A stretch of 64,000 nucleotides of DNA from Peribacillus sp. FSL E2-0218 (GTDB lineage Bacteria > Bacillota > Bacilli > Bacillales > DSM-1321), in NCBI RefSeq assembly GCF_037992945.1, contig NZ_CP150304.1, positions 2,607,501 to 2,671,500 on the forward strand. Direction: 5' to 3'. Made by a program: the position numbers and the translations under genes. Position 1 is the stretch's first letter. Each line of letters begins with the position of its first letter. The notes beneath the pieces are model-generated. The model searched no databases. It was given only the letters and a program-made list of their open reading frames with translations, and was not told where the DNA came from. This document shows, piece by piece, positions 24,733-34,192 of this stretch.

Positions 24733-26478
24733 TCAAAAGGTTAAGTGGACTTTTACCATCCCTCTCACGCTATTCGTAAACCATATTTCTTCAGCCAAGG
24801 TCAGATCATCCTTTGAAATCTGCCTTTCCTTGATTACGTTTCCCTTGATTAAATCCTGACGAAACGTACCTGCAAGGAGCCCAGCTTCGATTGGAGGGGT
24901 AAAGAGGTCACCCTCCATCTTCACCACTACGTTTCCGTTCGTGAATTCCGTAATGAAGCCTTCTTCATTCCATAGCAGGACATCAAAGAAGTCAGGGTGA
25001 TTAGCTTGAAATTTTTCATATACTCCCCGATTGGTCGTTTTATGGAAAAGAAATGGATTTCCGCTTGATATCGGGCTTTCCGCCAAGATGACTTTTAAGG
25101 GGATATTTTCATCAAAAGGGTTGATTGCTTGACCGGAAACTTCAAGAATCCCTTTTTCATCAAGGAGGATTCTTACTTTTTGCAACCGGCCCATATTCGA
25201 CCTGGCATGCTTGTCGAGCTCATTCCTTAGCTTCCATTCGGGAAACGGAAAGCCAAAATAAACCGCAGACCGTTTCATCCGCTCGATATGCTCTTCCAAC
25301 AGATGGTACCCGGCATCATCGAGCTTCATCGATTCCAATACCTTATAGGCGGGCCGTTCCACCGATAATAATTTAGCCTTTAAAAAAGCTTCGTCATATT
25401 CTTCGGTTAATTCGGAATCCCAAGTGATTCCCCCACCCACTCCATATTCGGCTTGATTTGTTTCCGCGTCAATGACGACCGTTCGGATCGGCACATTGAA
25501 TACGGCTTCTGAATCAGGTGTGATGTACCCAATCGCACCACAATATACCCCGCGCGGTGAGTTCTCGATTTCAGAGATGATTTCCATCGTCTTGATTTTA
25601 GGTGCCCCTGTTATCGATCCGCATGGGAAGAGCGCCTTGAATATATCAATGATGGTGGTGCCTGGTTTCGTATTGGCAGTGATGGTGGAGGTCATCTGCC
25701 AAACCGTTGGATATTTTTCAATTTCCTTAAGCTGTGGGACCTTTACGCTTCCTTGCTCCGCAATCATTCCAAGATCATTCCTGAGCAGGTCAACAATCAT
25801 ATAGTTCTCTGCTTGATTCTTTTCTGAAGCTGCTAACCAGGCGGCGTTATCCTGATCCATTTTCAGTGTCATTCCCCGCTTTACCGTCCCTTTCATTGGA
25901 CGGGTAACGAGTTGTCCATCCTGCCATCGAAAAAATAACTCTGGGGAGGCAGATAGGATCCGATGCGTCCCTACGTTCAAATATGCACTATAATTCGATT
26001 GTTGTGCTCTCTTTAAGCGATCGAAGAAAGCGAGGTCGTCGCCTTCGAATAGGGATTGTAGTCGCATTGTATAATTCACCTGATACGTATTGCCGCGTTC
26101 AATTTCGGATTTTATCTTTTCAAAGCCGGTATGATAGGAATGGGCATCCGTTTCTGATTTCCAATCAGCCAACTGGAAAGCTCCGGATGATACTTCCGGT
26201 AATCTCCCCGGTTTCTCAAAAATCCCGAACCAAAGCAGCGGCATGGTGCCGCCATCTTTTACTTGTAAGGAGCTTTCGAAAGCTGGCGCTGCTTCATAGG
26301 AAACATATCCTGCTGCATAATGACCCTGCTCGATCGCTTCCTGGACTTTTTGAAACTGAGGAAGGACCTCCTCGAGGGTATGGGCGATATAGACTTTTAG
26401 CGGATTCGTAAAAGATAACGGCCTGCTGTCTCCTTGTTTATCGGTAAAATGAAATATAAGGGATAAGTCGCGGTTCAT
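24733..26478 (-). CDS. Aminodeoxychorismate synthase component I fused to aminodeoxychorismate lyase (PabB-PabC fusion)
   Basis: This single chain is predicted to make p-aminobenzoate for folate. The 581-residue protein has an N-terminal chorismate-binding domain of about 350 residues (NTYQVNYTMRL, RPMKGTVKRGMT, LRNDLGMIA, CGSITGAPKIKTMEI). A PabC-like class IV aminotransferase domain follows (VLESMKLDDAGYHLLEEHIERMKRSA, EFTNGNVVVK). No glutaminase subunit (PabA) is adjacent; it may be shared with anthranilate synthase elsewhere. The ATG at 26478 follows CAGGAGAG; the upstream extension to 26574 is not supported. Separate pabB and pabC genes are the B. subtilis form, so this may be a second, alternative enzyme. 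Confidence 0.85.
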   Translation of the reverse strand: MNRDLSLIFHFTDKQGDSRPLSFTNPLKVYIAHTLEEVLPQFQKVQEAIEQGHYAAGYVSYEAAPAFESSLQVKDGGTMPLLWFGIFEKPGRLPEVSSGAFQLADWKSETDAHSYHTGFEKIKSEIERGNTYQVNYTMRLQSLFEGDDLAFFDRLKRAQQSNYSAYLNVGTHRILSASPELFFRWQDGQLVTRPMKGTVKRGMTLKMDQDNAAWLAASEKNQAENYMIVDLLRNDLGMIAEQGSVKVPQLKEIEKYPTVWQMTSTITANTKPGTTIIDIFKALFPCGSITGAPKIKTMEIISEIENSPRGVYCGAIGYITPDSEAVFNVPIRTVVIDAETNQAEYGVGGGITWDSELTEEYDEAFLKAKLLSVERPAYKVLESMKLDDAGYHLLEEHIERMKRSAVYFGFPFPEWKLRNELDKHARSNMGRLQKVRILLDEKGILEVSGQAINPFDENIPLKVILAESPISSGNPFLFHKTTNRGVYEKFQANHPDFFDVLLWNEEGFITEFTNGNVVVKMEGDLFTPPIEAGLLAGTFRQDLIKGNVIKERQISKDDLTLAEEIWFTNSVRGMVKVHLTF

Positions 26479-26526
26479 TCTTCTCTCCTGCCTTATGTTT
26501 ATGGGTTCACTCGTTATGTACTTGAT

Positions 26527-26558
26527 AAAAAAGCTTGCAGAAAGATAATCTGCAAGCT
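26527..26558 (-). terminator. Terminator of the luciferase-like gene 26575-27597
   Basis: The perfect 9-bp stem agcttgcag/ctgcaagct (26532-26540 and 26550-26558) is followed on the minus strand by TTTTTATC. It lies between the oxidoreductase and the PabBC gene. Confidence 0.85.
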
Positions 26559-26574
26559 CATTACACAATCGCAC

Positions 26575-27597
26575 TTATTTCATTCCAGTAACTTCTGCAA
26601 TGATTTCATAGGAACGAAGACGTGCAGCCTGATCATAAATGGCGGAGTTAATGATCATTTCATCCGCCTGTGTTTCATCTAAAAAGTTTTGCAGCTGTTC
26701 TTTCACTTCTTCCGGATTCCCTATGATGGAGGCATTTAGCTGTTTCATGACAATTGCTTTTTCATATTCAGTCCACTTGCCTTCCATCGTATCAACTGGA
26801 GGAGCCAGTTGTCCAGGAGTATTCCGGATCAAATTCAAAAACTGCTGTTGATAAGACGTAGCGATCCTTTTTGCTTCCTCCGTGGTATCAGCGGCAAACA
26901 CATTGATCCCTACCATCACATATGGCTTTTCGAGAACATCCGATGGTTGAAAATTATTGCGGTAACGGGCCAAAGCCGGTTGTGTATTTTCTGGGGAAAA
27001 ATGGCTTGCAAAGGAAAATGGCAGCCCCAACTGTGCGGATAAAGCTGCACTGAAACCACTTGAACCAAGCAGCCAAATCGGAATGTCCTGTCCTTCACCA
27101 GGAATGGCCCGAACTCGATTGTGTTTCGAATCGGCATCTAAATAGCTGCGGAGTTGTGCCAATTGTTCAGGAAAATCCTGCCCATTATTTCGATCCGCTC
27201 CCCGTAAGGCCATCGCAGTGAATTGATCGCTTCCCGGAGCTCGTCCCAACCCTAAATCTATCCTGCCGGGGTACATTGCTTCCAATGTACCGAATTGTTC
27301 CGCGATAACGAGTGGGGCATGATTCGGCAGCATGATTCCGCCGGAACCGACCCGGATCCTTTCTGTCTTTCCGGCAACATGGCCGATAAGGACGGATGTT
27401 GCCGAGCTTGCGATACCAGGCATGCTATGGTGTTCGGCAACCCAGAAACGGTTGTAATTCCATTGCTCAACATGCTTAGCCAATTCGACTGTATTTTTAA
27501 ATGCTCCGGAAACTGTACCACCTTCAACTATCGAAGCTAGGTCCAGAACGGAATAAGAAATGTCGCTAAGTTTTGTTGCATGACGATCAGCATTCAT
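26575..27597 (-). CDS. LLM class flavin-dependent oxidoreductase (luciferase-like), first copy
   Basis: This is a bacterial-luciferase-like TIM-barrel protein of 340 residues, using FMNH2 or F420-type cofactors. Family segments are LSDISYSVLDLASIVEGGT, NRFWVAEHHSMPGIASSATSVLIGH, RVGSGGIMLPNHAPLVIAEQFGTLEAMYPGRIDLGLGRAPG, and GSSGFSAALSAQLGLPFSFASHF. It resembles the YhbW/YwcH subgroup. The substrate is unknown. A close paralogue lies 91 bp upstream on the same strand. The SsuE-like FMN reductase at 18.5 kb could supply reduced flavin, but this is a guess. Confidence 0.87.
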   Translation of the reverse strand: MNADRHATKLSDISYSVLDLASIVEGGTVSGAFKNTVELAKHVEQWNYNRFWVAEHHSMPGIASSATSVLIGHVAGKTERIRVGSGGIMLPNHAPLVIAEQFGTLEAMYPGRIDLGLGRAPGSDQFTAMALRGADRNNGQDFPEQLAQLRSYLDADSKHNRVRAIPGEGQDIPIWLLGSSGFSAALSAQLGLPFSFASHFSPENTQPALARYRNNFQPSDVLEKPYVMVGINVFAADTTEEAKRIATSYQQQFLNLIRNTPGQLAPPVDTMEGKWTEYEKAIVMKQLNASIIGNPEEVKEQLQNFLDETQADEMIINSAIYDQAARLRSYEIIAEVTGMK

Positions 27598-27688
27598 ATC
27601 CTCAACTTCTTTCTATCAATTATGATTAATTGGACGCAAAGTCATCATATAGAAAATGCAGATAAAATGCACACAAAATGCTCGGAGT

Positions 27689-28678
27689 TCAACCATCCAG
27701 AAGCTCCCTGGCAATCAAGCGGTACGAATTCAACTTGTCCTCCAACTTGTGGGTAATGGTCATGAGCATGATTTCATCTGCTTGATATTTTTCCAGAATT
27801 TCCAGGAGACGCTGCTTCACTTGTGAAGGTGTGCCCATGATCATTTTTTTATGCTTCATCTCCAACGATCCATTTTCTTTTTCGTATTTTCTTACGTCTT
27901 CCATACTCGGAACCTTTATCTTTTCACCAAGACCCATTTGAATTTGCCATAACGTGTTGCTAAGAGCGATTTCCTTTGCATACTCCTCGGTTTCTGCACA
28001 AATGGCAGCAACCGTAACGATCGTTTTTGGTTCTTTGAGTTCCCCTTTAATCCGGAACCGTTCCCGGTATTGCCGAAAGCTCTCCATTCCATCATTTTCA
28101 CTCATGAATTCACCAAATGCGTATGCAGTACCGTTCTCCGCAGCAAGTATTGCGCTTTTTTCGCTTGTTCCCAATATCCATGGTTCCGGTTGGATACATG
28201 GAACCGGAGCAGCCGAAACCTTTGAAAAAAGATGATCCTCGGGAAAATCTTCTCTAATGAAATTCAACAATTCCTTTACTGATTCCGGCATTTTGTAGAC
28301 ATTCTGAAGGAAATCATCATTTAATGCCATCGTTGCCTCCGCTGATCCACCAGGAGCACGGCCTATGCCTAAATCAATTCTCCCTGGAAAAAGGGCGGCT
28401 AGCATATTATAGGTTTCCGCTACCCGGTACGGCTTATAATGCGGAAGCAGCAATGCCCCCGATCCGATTCGGATATCCTTGGTTTGAGCACCGATGTAGC
28501 TTATCAGGACCTCTGGAACAGAGCAGGCCAGACCAGGCAGGTCATGATGTTCAGTAAACCAGATGCGATGATAACCAAGCCTGTCTGCTTCTTGTGCAAG
28601 TAGTAATGAAGCCTGTAATGCTTCTTGAGCGTTCTGACCCGATGCAATCGGTGATTGATCTAAAATGCTCAGTTTCAT
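27689..28678 (-). CDS. LLM class flavin-dependent oxidoreductase (luciferase-like), second copy
   Basis: This 329-residue paralogue of the next gene has the same order of motifs: LSILDQSPIASGQNAQEAL, HRIWFTEHHDLPGLACSVPEVLISYIG, RIGSGALLLPHYKPYRVAETYNMLAALFPGRIDLGIGRAPGG, and LGTSEKSAILAAENGTAYAFGEF. The ATG at 28678 follows GAGGGAGAAAA. The two genes probably form an operon, since no terminator was seen between them. The substrate cannot be named. The pair may be isoenzymes produced by duplication. Confidence 0.87.
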   Translation of the reverse strand: MKLSILDQSPIASGQNAQEALQASLLLAQEADRLGYHRIWFTEHHDLPGLACSVPEVLISYIGAQTKDIRIGSGALLLPHYKPYRVAETYNMLAALFPGRIDLGIGRAPGGSAEATMALNDDFLQNVYKMPESVKELLNFIREDFPEDHLFSKVSAAPVPCIQPEPWILGTSEKSAILAAENGTAYAFGEFMSENDGMESFRQYRERFRIKGELKEPKTIVTVAAICAETEEYAKEIALSNTLWQIQMGLGEKIKVPSMEDVRKYEKENGSLEMKHKKMIMGTPSQVKQRLLEILEKYQADEIMLMTITHKLEDKLNSYRLIARELLDG

Positions 28679-28831
28679 TTTTCTCCCTCACTTCTTGACT
28701 TTCTTCTATTCATGGTAAGACAAAACTAGTCGGAAGTCGCCTAAAAAGCTTGCTTCATTATTTTAGTTTGCAGCCCTTAACCAAAAATATTTAAGAGCTT
28801 CAAGAAAACTTTGGAGTTATGGGAGATTATA

Positions 28832-28900
28832 TATTCTGGCGAGGTTTTTGCTTGAATACTCACTTCGAAGTTCCATTTAATCAGGTATTCTGGCGAGGTT
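28832..28900. repeat. 15-bp direct repeat upstream of the luciferase-like operon
   Basis: The sequence tattctggcgaggtt occurs at 28832-28846 and again at 28886-28900, a 54-bp period. It lies in the 327-bp gap between the helicase gene end and the start of the oxidoreductase gene. It could be an operator pair or a chance duplication; no protein frame explains it. Confidence 0.5.
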
Positions 28901-28933
28901 ATTTATGGAAGATGCATGCATGAATGACACATT

Positions 28934-28974
28934 AAAAAAGGGATCGGAAATGAAAATTACCGAACCCCTTTTGC
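28934..28974 (-). terminator. Terminator of the helicase gene
   Basis: The imperfect stem aaaagggatcgg/ccgaacccctttt has an A-rich loop and a minus-strand run of six T residues. It lies 32 bp after the stop of the helicase gene. Confidence 0.75.
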
Positions 28975-29005
28975 TACAAAGCCCCCCAAATGTGGTGGCA
29001 AATCT

Positions 29006-31255
29006 TTATTCACTTTTTTTAAATTGGAATAGCAATTCTTCAGCCATCATTTCTGATTCCAAACGAGCAGAAACAAAAGGCGGCTGAATCCGATTATTGG
29101 ACTCCACAGGGACCCCAAGCCAGACAACTCGTTTATCGAGGATAAAGAAAGCAAAGGAAACGGGCAGACAAATGAAATGATCTGAAACGATATCAGCATT
29201 CCTTTTGGCTGATATGATCGTCAATTTGACTTCAGGACTTCTTTTCATCAAAAGCTGTTGCCATTCCGAAGGCAATCTACTCAAATCCGGTACGGCCAAG
29301 ATCACCTCTCGTTTGGCCGATTGAATATCATCCAGAAAACTCCCCATTTTCCGAGCATGCATCCATTGTAATTTTGGGTGCTGATGAGTAATCCATGTTC
29401 CAATTTCTTTCTTTGTTATTAACTGATCATTTTGGATTTGATGGTCGACAAGCTGACGAAGTGTTTTGCTGCGATAAACATGCTTGCTGATGAATGACGT
29501 ATCACATACATGGACGAACTTCCCTTTCGTTCTTGTTATCGCAACGTTAATGAGCCTTTCACTTTCCCTGCCCGTCAGCAACATCCCAGCCCTGTTTTGC
29601 GGATAACTGTCAACTGTATCAAAAATCATCATATCACGCTCACTGCCCTGGAAGCGATGTACAGTAGCAGCGATGATATCTGCCGTTTGCCTCTCTTCCG
29701 CATACAAATCATCCAATAATTTACCCATCAAATCCGCTTGGGCGCGATAAGGTGCAACATATCCGATGGATCTTGCCCCGCCGACAAAAGCTTCATGAAT
29801 CAGTTGAAACGATAAAAGCAATTGCCAAAGATTCATCCTGGAGTGGGAAGTACGTTCGCTCATGCAGTATTCCCCTGACAGGCTAGTATCGACAAGGGCT
29901 GAGGCTTTATTGGCGAACGGTTCTGCCACCATGATGCTATTTCTGCTGGTCGCAACGCTTTCATGATTACCAACGAAGTCGTTATAGACGACCCGATTCG
30001 TGAATGCCGAAATGTCCGGATGCATCCTTCGCTGCTCTTTCAATAAGAACAAATGAGGGTGAAGTTCCCCATCCTCCACTGATTGGGCGACACCCGAACG
30101 ATGAAAGATATCTTCCTTTAGCCAAAGCTTTACTAGGGAATCACGTGCTGAAGCAATGGGCGGCAATTGTTTGAAATCACCGCAAATGATTATATGCTTG
30201 GATAGTGCTGCCGCAAAAGCCACTTGCGGTACATAAGCCATGCTTGCTTCATCCAAAATGACCAGGTCATATTCCTTTTGATAAATCGTTTCATCATTTG
30301 CGGCCTTGGCCAAAGTCGTTCCAATTATTTTTGCCTCTTTAACGAATTGGACTTCCTTTTGCCGGATTTTTTCCAAGACTCTTGCCAATTTCTTCTCCAA
30401 CTCGAGTAATTGATCTGTATCCCTTCTGCTGAATGAATCGGCCAAGTCGTATTTCAGTAACCGCTTCTCTTCCGATAGCTGCTCTTTTTCTTGCACTAAT
30501 AACGGCTCATGCTTACCTAACAATTGTCCCGTAACGATATCCCCATGACTAGCCAGCGTTTCCCCGATTTGAGAACCATACCTAAGAACATCGCCTTCCT
30601 TGAAACGCTCTTTCTTTTTGATGAAGGAAGAAATCTCGGCCATCATAACATCGACAGCTTGGTTGCTATGTGACAAGACGAGTACTTTTTTTTCTTGGAG
30701 ATAATGATTGGCAACGGTTCGTGCCAATGTATAGGTCTTTCCAGTACCAGGCGGCCCCCAGACAAACGTGACAGGATTGAACTTCGAACGTGCATATAAT
30801 TCTTTGACGCTGCTTTGTTTTTCGCTTATAGGATGTTTGGGCTCCATCGATGGATCCATCAACCGTTTGATCCGGAGCCTTTTCTTTTTGCTTCTCTTGA
30901 TTTCATCCAAGCGGTTAACCAATTGCTCAAGCAATTCCCACGGGTCATGGTATAAAAATGCTTCACCGATCATATCGCCTAACGAGCGTTCAAAGACGAC
31001 GATGATACTTTTCCCTTCCGAAGAAAGAATTCTTCCATCCTGCTTGATTCCCCCCCATTCAAGCCGGACGATGGAACCGACAGGGATGATTATCGAAGCC
31101 CCTGTTTCAAAATAATAACTAAAAGAACCATCACTATTGAGCAGATGGCCATTTAAAACGAGGTATTTGGTGCTGCCGAATTTTTTCAAGTGCTGGATTT
31201 CCAGTTGTATTGCCTGCTGCCATTCTTTTATATAATTAACTGTCGAATTCATTTT
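29006..31255 (-). CDS. Superfamily 1 (Upf1/DNA2-like) helicase with C-terminal PLD-like region
   Basis: This 749-residue ATPase has Walker A GPPGTGKT at 166-173, Walker B/DEAD-type VILDEASMAYVPQ near 350, ICGDFKQLPP, LKEQRRMHP, TVHRFQGSERD and VAITRTKGKF. These are the canonical motifs Ia-VI of Upf1/DNA2-like SF1 helicases. The first 130 residues form a separate beta-rich N-terminal region. The last about 130 residues (REVILAVPDLSRLP...LDKRVVWLGVPVES) look like a phospholipase-D-like or related module. The start at ATG 31255 follows GAGGAAAG; the upstream extension lacks a ribosome site. Role in repair, RNA handling or defence is not evident. It has its own terminator and no operon partner. 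Confidence 0.82.
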   Translation of the reverse strand, partial: KMNSTVNYIKEWQQAIQLEIQHLKKFGSTKYLVLNGHLLNSDGSFSYYFETGASIIIPVGSIVRLEWGGIKQDGRILSSEGKSIIVVFERSLGDMIGEAFLYHDPWELLEQLVNRLDEIKRSKKKRLRIKRLMDPSMEPKHPISEKQSSVKELYARSKFNPVTFVWGPPGTGKTYTLARTVANHYLQEKKVLVLSHSNQAVDVMMAEISSFIKKKERFKEGDVLRYGSQIGETLASHGDIVTGQLLGKHEPLLVQEKEQLSEEKRLLKYDLADSFSRRDTDQLLELEKKLARVLEKIRQKEVQFVKEAKIIGTTLAKAANDETIYQKEYDLVILDEASMAYVPQVAFAAALSKHIIICGDFKQLPPIASARDSLVKLWLKEDIFHRSGVAQSVEDGELHPHLFLLKEQRRMHPDISAFTNRVVYNDFVGNHESVATSRNSIMVAEPFANKASALVDTSLSGEYCMSERTSHSRMNLWQLLLSFQLIHEAFVGGARSIGYVAPYRAQADLMGKLLDDLYAEERQTADIIAATVHRFQGSERDMMIFDTVDSYPQNRAGMLLTGRESERLINVAITRTKGKFVHVCDTSFISKHVYRSKTLRQLVDHQIQNDQLITKKEIGTWITHQHPKLQWMHARKMGSFLDDIQSAKREVILAVPDLSRLPSEWQQLLMKRSPEVKLTIISAKRNADIVSDHFICLPVSFAFFILDKRVVWLGVPVESNNRIQPPFVSARLESEMMAEELLFQFKKSE

Positions 31256-31373
31256 TTCACTTTCCTCACAAAATATGCCGTTGATTAAAGAAACTGGCCA
31301 ATTGGCTCGGCGCTGATGTAAATGATACCCTGATTCTGCCTTGACATTATTCCGCACAGGTTCATGTTTCTTT

Positions 31374-31410
31374 CATATAAAATAAGGCCCAATCAATAGA
31401 TTGGGCCTTC
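31374..31410 (-). terminator. Terminator downstream of pepF
   Basis: The perfect 11-bp stem aaggcccaatc/gattgggcctt with loop aata is followed on the minus strand by TTATTTTATA. Confidence 0.85.
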
Positions 31411-31483
31411 GTTTGCCAATAGCTTTACTATAGCATCTTTTTTTAATACATACCATGGGCCCTTTTGGAAGAAATGGTTTAGA

Positions 31484-33280
31484 TTAGCCTTCTGTCAGCT
31501 CGGTGAATTGATCGACCAATTCACTGAAAATCCTCATCGCATTTTCAATTGGTTCGGGCTTGGTTAAATCGACGCCTGTTTTTTTAAGAAGCTCGAGCGG
31601 AAAATCAGAACTTCCGCTTTTCAAGAAGGTCAAGTACGTTTCAAGTGTTTGTTGATCGCCAGAAAGGATCCTATCCGCAATCGTGATAGCGGAAACATAG
31701 CCAGTCGCATATTTGTACACATAAAAAGGACGATAAAAATGGGGGATGCGTGACCATCCATATTTCACTTCTTCATCAAAAATTATTTCTTCACCATTAT
31801 AGGTGCGGAAAATCGTTTCATAAGCCGAATTGAACACCTCAGCATTCAGCGGTTCATCATTTTCAGCTTTTTCATGGACGATTTTTTCAAATTCCGCGAA
31901 CATAACTTGGGTGAAAAATGTTCCCTTGAAACTATCGATGAAGTGGTTCAATAAATGCTTTTTCTTTTGCACGTCCTTTGTAGTCTTAATTAAATGACGA
32001 ATCAACAGGATTTCATTTACGGTCGAAGCGACCTCTGCTACAAAAATGGAGTACCCTGCCGTTATTTGCGGCTGATATTTCGAGCTATAGTAGGAATGCA
32101 TCCCATGTCCAGATTCGTGCGCTAAGGTGAATACGCTGTCTAAATCATCACGGTGATTCAATAAAATGAATGGATGAACGCCATAAAGGCCTAAATTATA
32201 GGCTCCCGAACGTTTACCGGGCGTTTCCCTGACGTCTATATACCTTTTTTCCTTAAAAGTTTTCAGGATGGAAATATACTCTTCGCCAAGAGGTTTCAAT
32301 GCCTCCACCATCAATGCGAACCCTTCCTCGTATGTGATCACCTCTTTGGCACCTTCGACCAATGGCACGCTTAGATCATAGGCACGCAATTCGTCGACGC
32401 CTAGCAGTGTCTTTCTTAAATGAATGTATTTGTGCATCGGGCCGATATTTTGTTTAGTGGACATAATTAAATTATCATATACTTCTTTGGGCACTTGGTC
32501 GCCAAACAAGGATTTTTCCAAGGCAGACGGATAATTCCTTAGTTTGGATAGGTTCACATTGTTTTTGATTGCTGTGGAAAGAGTGGAGGCTATCGTATTT
32601 TTCAGCTGCAAATATGGTTGATAATGTGCGATATACGCTTCCTTCCTTTTTTTCCGATCGTCGTCTTCGATTAATTTGGCATACATCCCCCGGGTGAGCT
32701 CCACTTTTTCTCCATCTTCATTTGTGACCTCTCCAAATTTGATATCGGCATTATTGATCATGCCAAAGGTTTTTTGGGGTGCTGAAAAGGCTTCACCGAT
32801 TTGGGAGAGGACCTCCTCTTGCTCCTTCGCTAACACATGTTCTTTATAACGATATGAATCAAGTAAATCTTCTTCAAAATAGGTTAAACCCTCGACCTCT
32901 TTTATGTACCCTTTCAAGGTTTGCTCCTCGAGGCTTAAAAGAAACGGCATGAAAAAAGCGGTGGCGTTACTGATTTTTTGCCCTAGCTGTCCTGCACGAT
33001 CGAGTAATGCTTGTGAGGATGTAACCCGTGTATCCAGATCCGTATGAAGCATGGCATATACATAGAGCTTGTTATAGATGTAACCAAGCTCCTCACTTAA
33101 GCGTAAATACTCAAACAGATCTTGAGCGGAGCGGATTTGCCCATCATAGGTTTTTAATTTTTCTGTCATCTTAAGAACTTCTTGATAATCTTTTTCCCAT
33201 GTTGCTTGATCGTCATAAATATCTTTCAGATTCCATTTTTCTTCTTCTTTGATATCATCACGTGTTTTATATGACTCCAT
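31484..33280 (-). CDS. pepF: Oligoendopeptidase F
   Basis: This cytoplasmic M3 zinc metallopeptidase cleaves oligopeptides of roughly 7-17 residues. The 598-residue protein has the zinc motif HESGH at 388-392 and the third-ligand region STVNEIL downstream. N-terminal DIYDDQATWEKDYQEV and C-terminal HFYRPFYVYKYATGYVSA are typical of PepF. The ATG at 33280 follows GAAAGGAAG. An upstream in-frame extension to 33373 would overlap the azoreductase terminator and is rejected. Not obviously part of an operon. Confidence 0.94.
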   Translation of the reverse strand: MESYKTRDDIKEEEKWNLKDIYDDQATWEKDYQEVLKMTEKLKTYDGQIRSAQDLFEYLRLSEELGYIYNKLYVYAMLHTDLDTRVTSSQALLDRAGQLGQKISNATAFFMPFLLSLEEQTLKGYIKEVEGLTYFEEDLLDSYRYKEHVLAKEQEEVLSQIGEAFSAPQKTFGMINNADIKFGEVTNEDGEKVELTRGMYAKLIEDDDRKKRKEAYIAHYQPYLQLKNTIASTLSTAIKNNVNLSKLRNYPSALEKSLFGDQVPKEVYDNLIMSTKQNIGPMHKYIHLRKTLLGVDELRAYDLSVPLVEGAKEVITYEEGFALMVEALKPLGEEYISILKTFKEKRYIDVRETPGKRSGAYNLGLYGVHPFILLNHRDDLDSVFTLAHESGHGMHSYYSSKYQPQITAGYSIFVAEVASTVNEILLIRHLIKTTKDVQKKKHLLNHFIDSFKGTFFTQVMFAEFEKIVHEKAENDEPLNAEVFNSAYETIFRTYNGEEIIFDEEVKYGWSRIPHFYRPFYVYKYATGYVSAITIADRILSGDQQTLETYLTFLKSGSSDFPLELLKKTGVDLTKPEPIENAMRIFSELVDQFTELTEG

Positions 33281-33350
33281 ATCGGCACTTCCTTTCAAGC
33301 TTATAGGCTTACCTTTTATTATAATCGACTTTCCGAAAAATCTGCATAGA

Positions 33351-33384
33351 AAAACCAGTATGCTAAAAAACATACCGGCTTTTC
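33351..33384 (-). terminator. Terminator of the azoreductase gene
   Basis: The stem aaaaccagtatg/cataccggcttt has one G-U type mismatch and an A-rich loop. On the minus strand the second arm merges into a T-run (GGTTTTTC). It lies directly downstream of the stop at 33395. Confidence 0.75.
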
Positions 33385-33394
33385 ATTCATTCCA

Positions 33395-34021
33395 TTAAAA
33401 TTTCGCTGCAGTGTCAGCCACTTTCGCCAATCCATTCGCAACAATATCCTGAGTTTGGTCTGGGTATTGATTATGTCCCTGGATGATAACCGTTTCCAGG
33501 TCCGTAATGCCCCATAAATTTAAGTTCATCGTTACGTATTTCTCAGCCATTTCACCAGCATTCATTTCCGGCAAGGCATAATCCGATCCGCGGGCATTCA
33601 GCAATGCCACTTTTTTACCTCCTGCAAGACCAACTGGACCTTCAGCTGTATATTTGAATGTCGTACCTGCTTGAGCCAGATAAGAAATATACGTGATCAG
33701 CGGAGCAGGAACGGTTGCGTTCCATAATGGGAAGGCAAATACCACTTTGTCAGCAGCAAGGAATTGATTTAAGTATTGTTGAACGGTATCGGCAATCTTC
33801 ACTTCTTCTTCAGTCAACTCCATACCTTGACTGCGTTTATAGAGTGCAGTGATTGCTGTGTTTCCGTAATATGGCAAGTTTAGTTTAAATAAATCCAGTT
33901 CAGTTATTTCATCGTTACTGTTCGCTTCCTTGTATGTGTTCAAAAACGTTTCATACATTTTCACGCTTATCGCTTGTTCAGCTGGACGGTCGTTCGATTT
34001 AACAAATAATACTTTAGACAT
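33395..34021 (-). CDS. azoR: FMN-dependent NADH-azoreductase
   Basis: This flavodoxin-fold enzyme reduces azo compounds and quinones with NADH and FMN, and in bacilli protects against quinones. The 208-residue protein has KVLFVKSNDRPAEQAISVKMYETF at the phosphate-binding N-terminus, FAFPLWNATVPAPLITYISYLAQAGTTFKY (FMN site) and LNARGSDYALPEMNAGEMAEKY. The ATG at 34021 follows GGGGGAACTGAGA. About 55 bp upstream the plus strand reads ATATCTCGAATTAA. This resembles half of the MhqR operator known upstream of a B. subtilis azoreductase; the second half is not conserved, so regulation by an MhqR homologue is only a possibility. Confidence 0.92.
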   Translation of the reverse strand: MSKVLFVKSNDRPAEQAISVKMYETFLNTYKEANSNDEITELDLFKLNLPYYGNTAITALYKRSQGMELTEEEVKIADTVQQYLNQFLAADKVVFAFPLWNATVPAPLITYISYLAQAGTTFKYTAEGPVGLAGGKKVALLNARGSDYALPEMNAGEMAEKYVTMNLNLWGITDLETVIIQGHNQYPDQTQDIVANGLAKVADTAAKF

Positions 34022-34161
34022 TCTCAGTTCCCCCAATATTTGTTCTATGTTGGTAAAATACTGTTAATTCATATATCTCGAATTAACTGCAACTACTACT
34101 TTCACATTATAGAACCGGAATGATAATAAGGCAAGAAATATGTTTCGAACACTTTTAGTTA

Positions 34162-34192
34162 TAAAAAAAATCGAGAGCCGTTTGCTCTCGAT
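34162..34192 (-). terminator. Terminator of the YqcI/YcgG gene
   Basis: The perfect stem atcgagagc/gctctcgat (34170-34178 and 34184-34192) is followed on the minus strand by a run of T residues. It starts within the stop codon of the gene. Confidence 0.88.
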
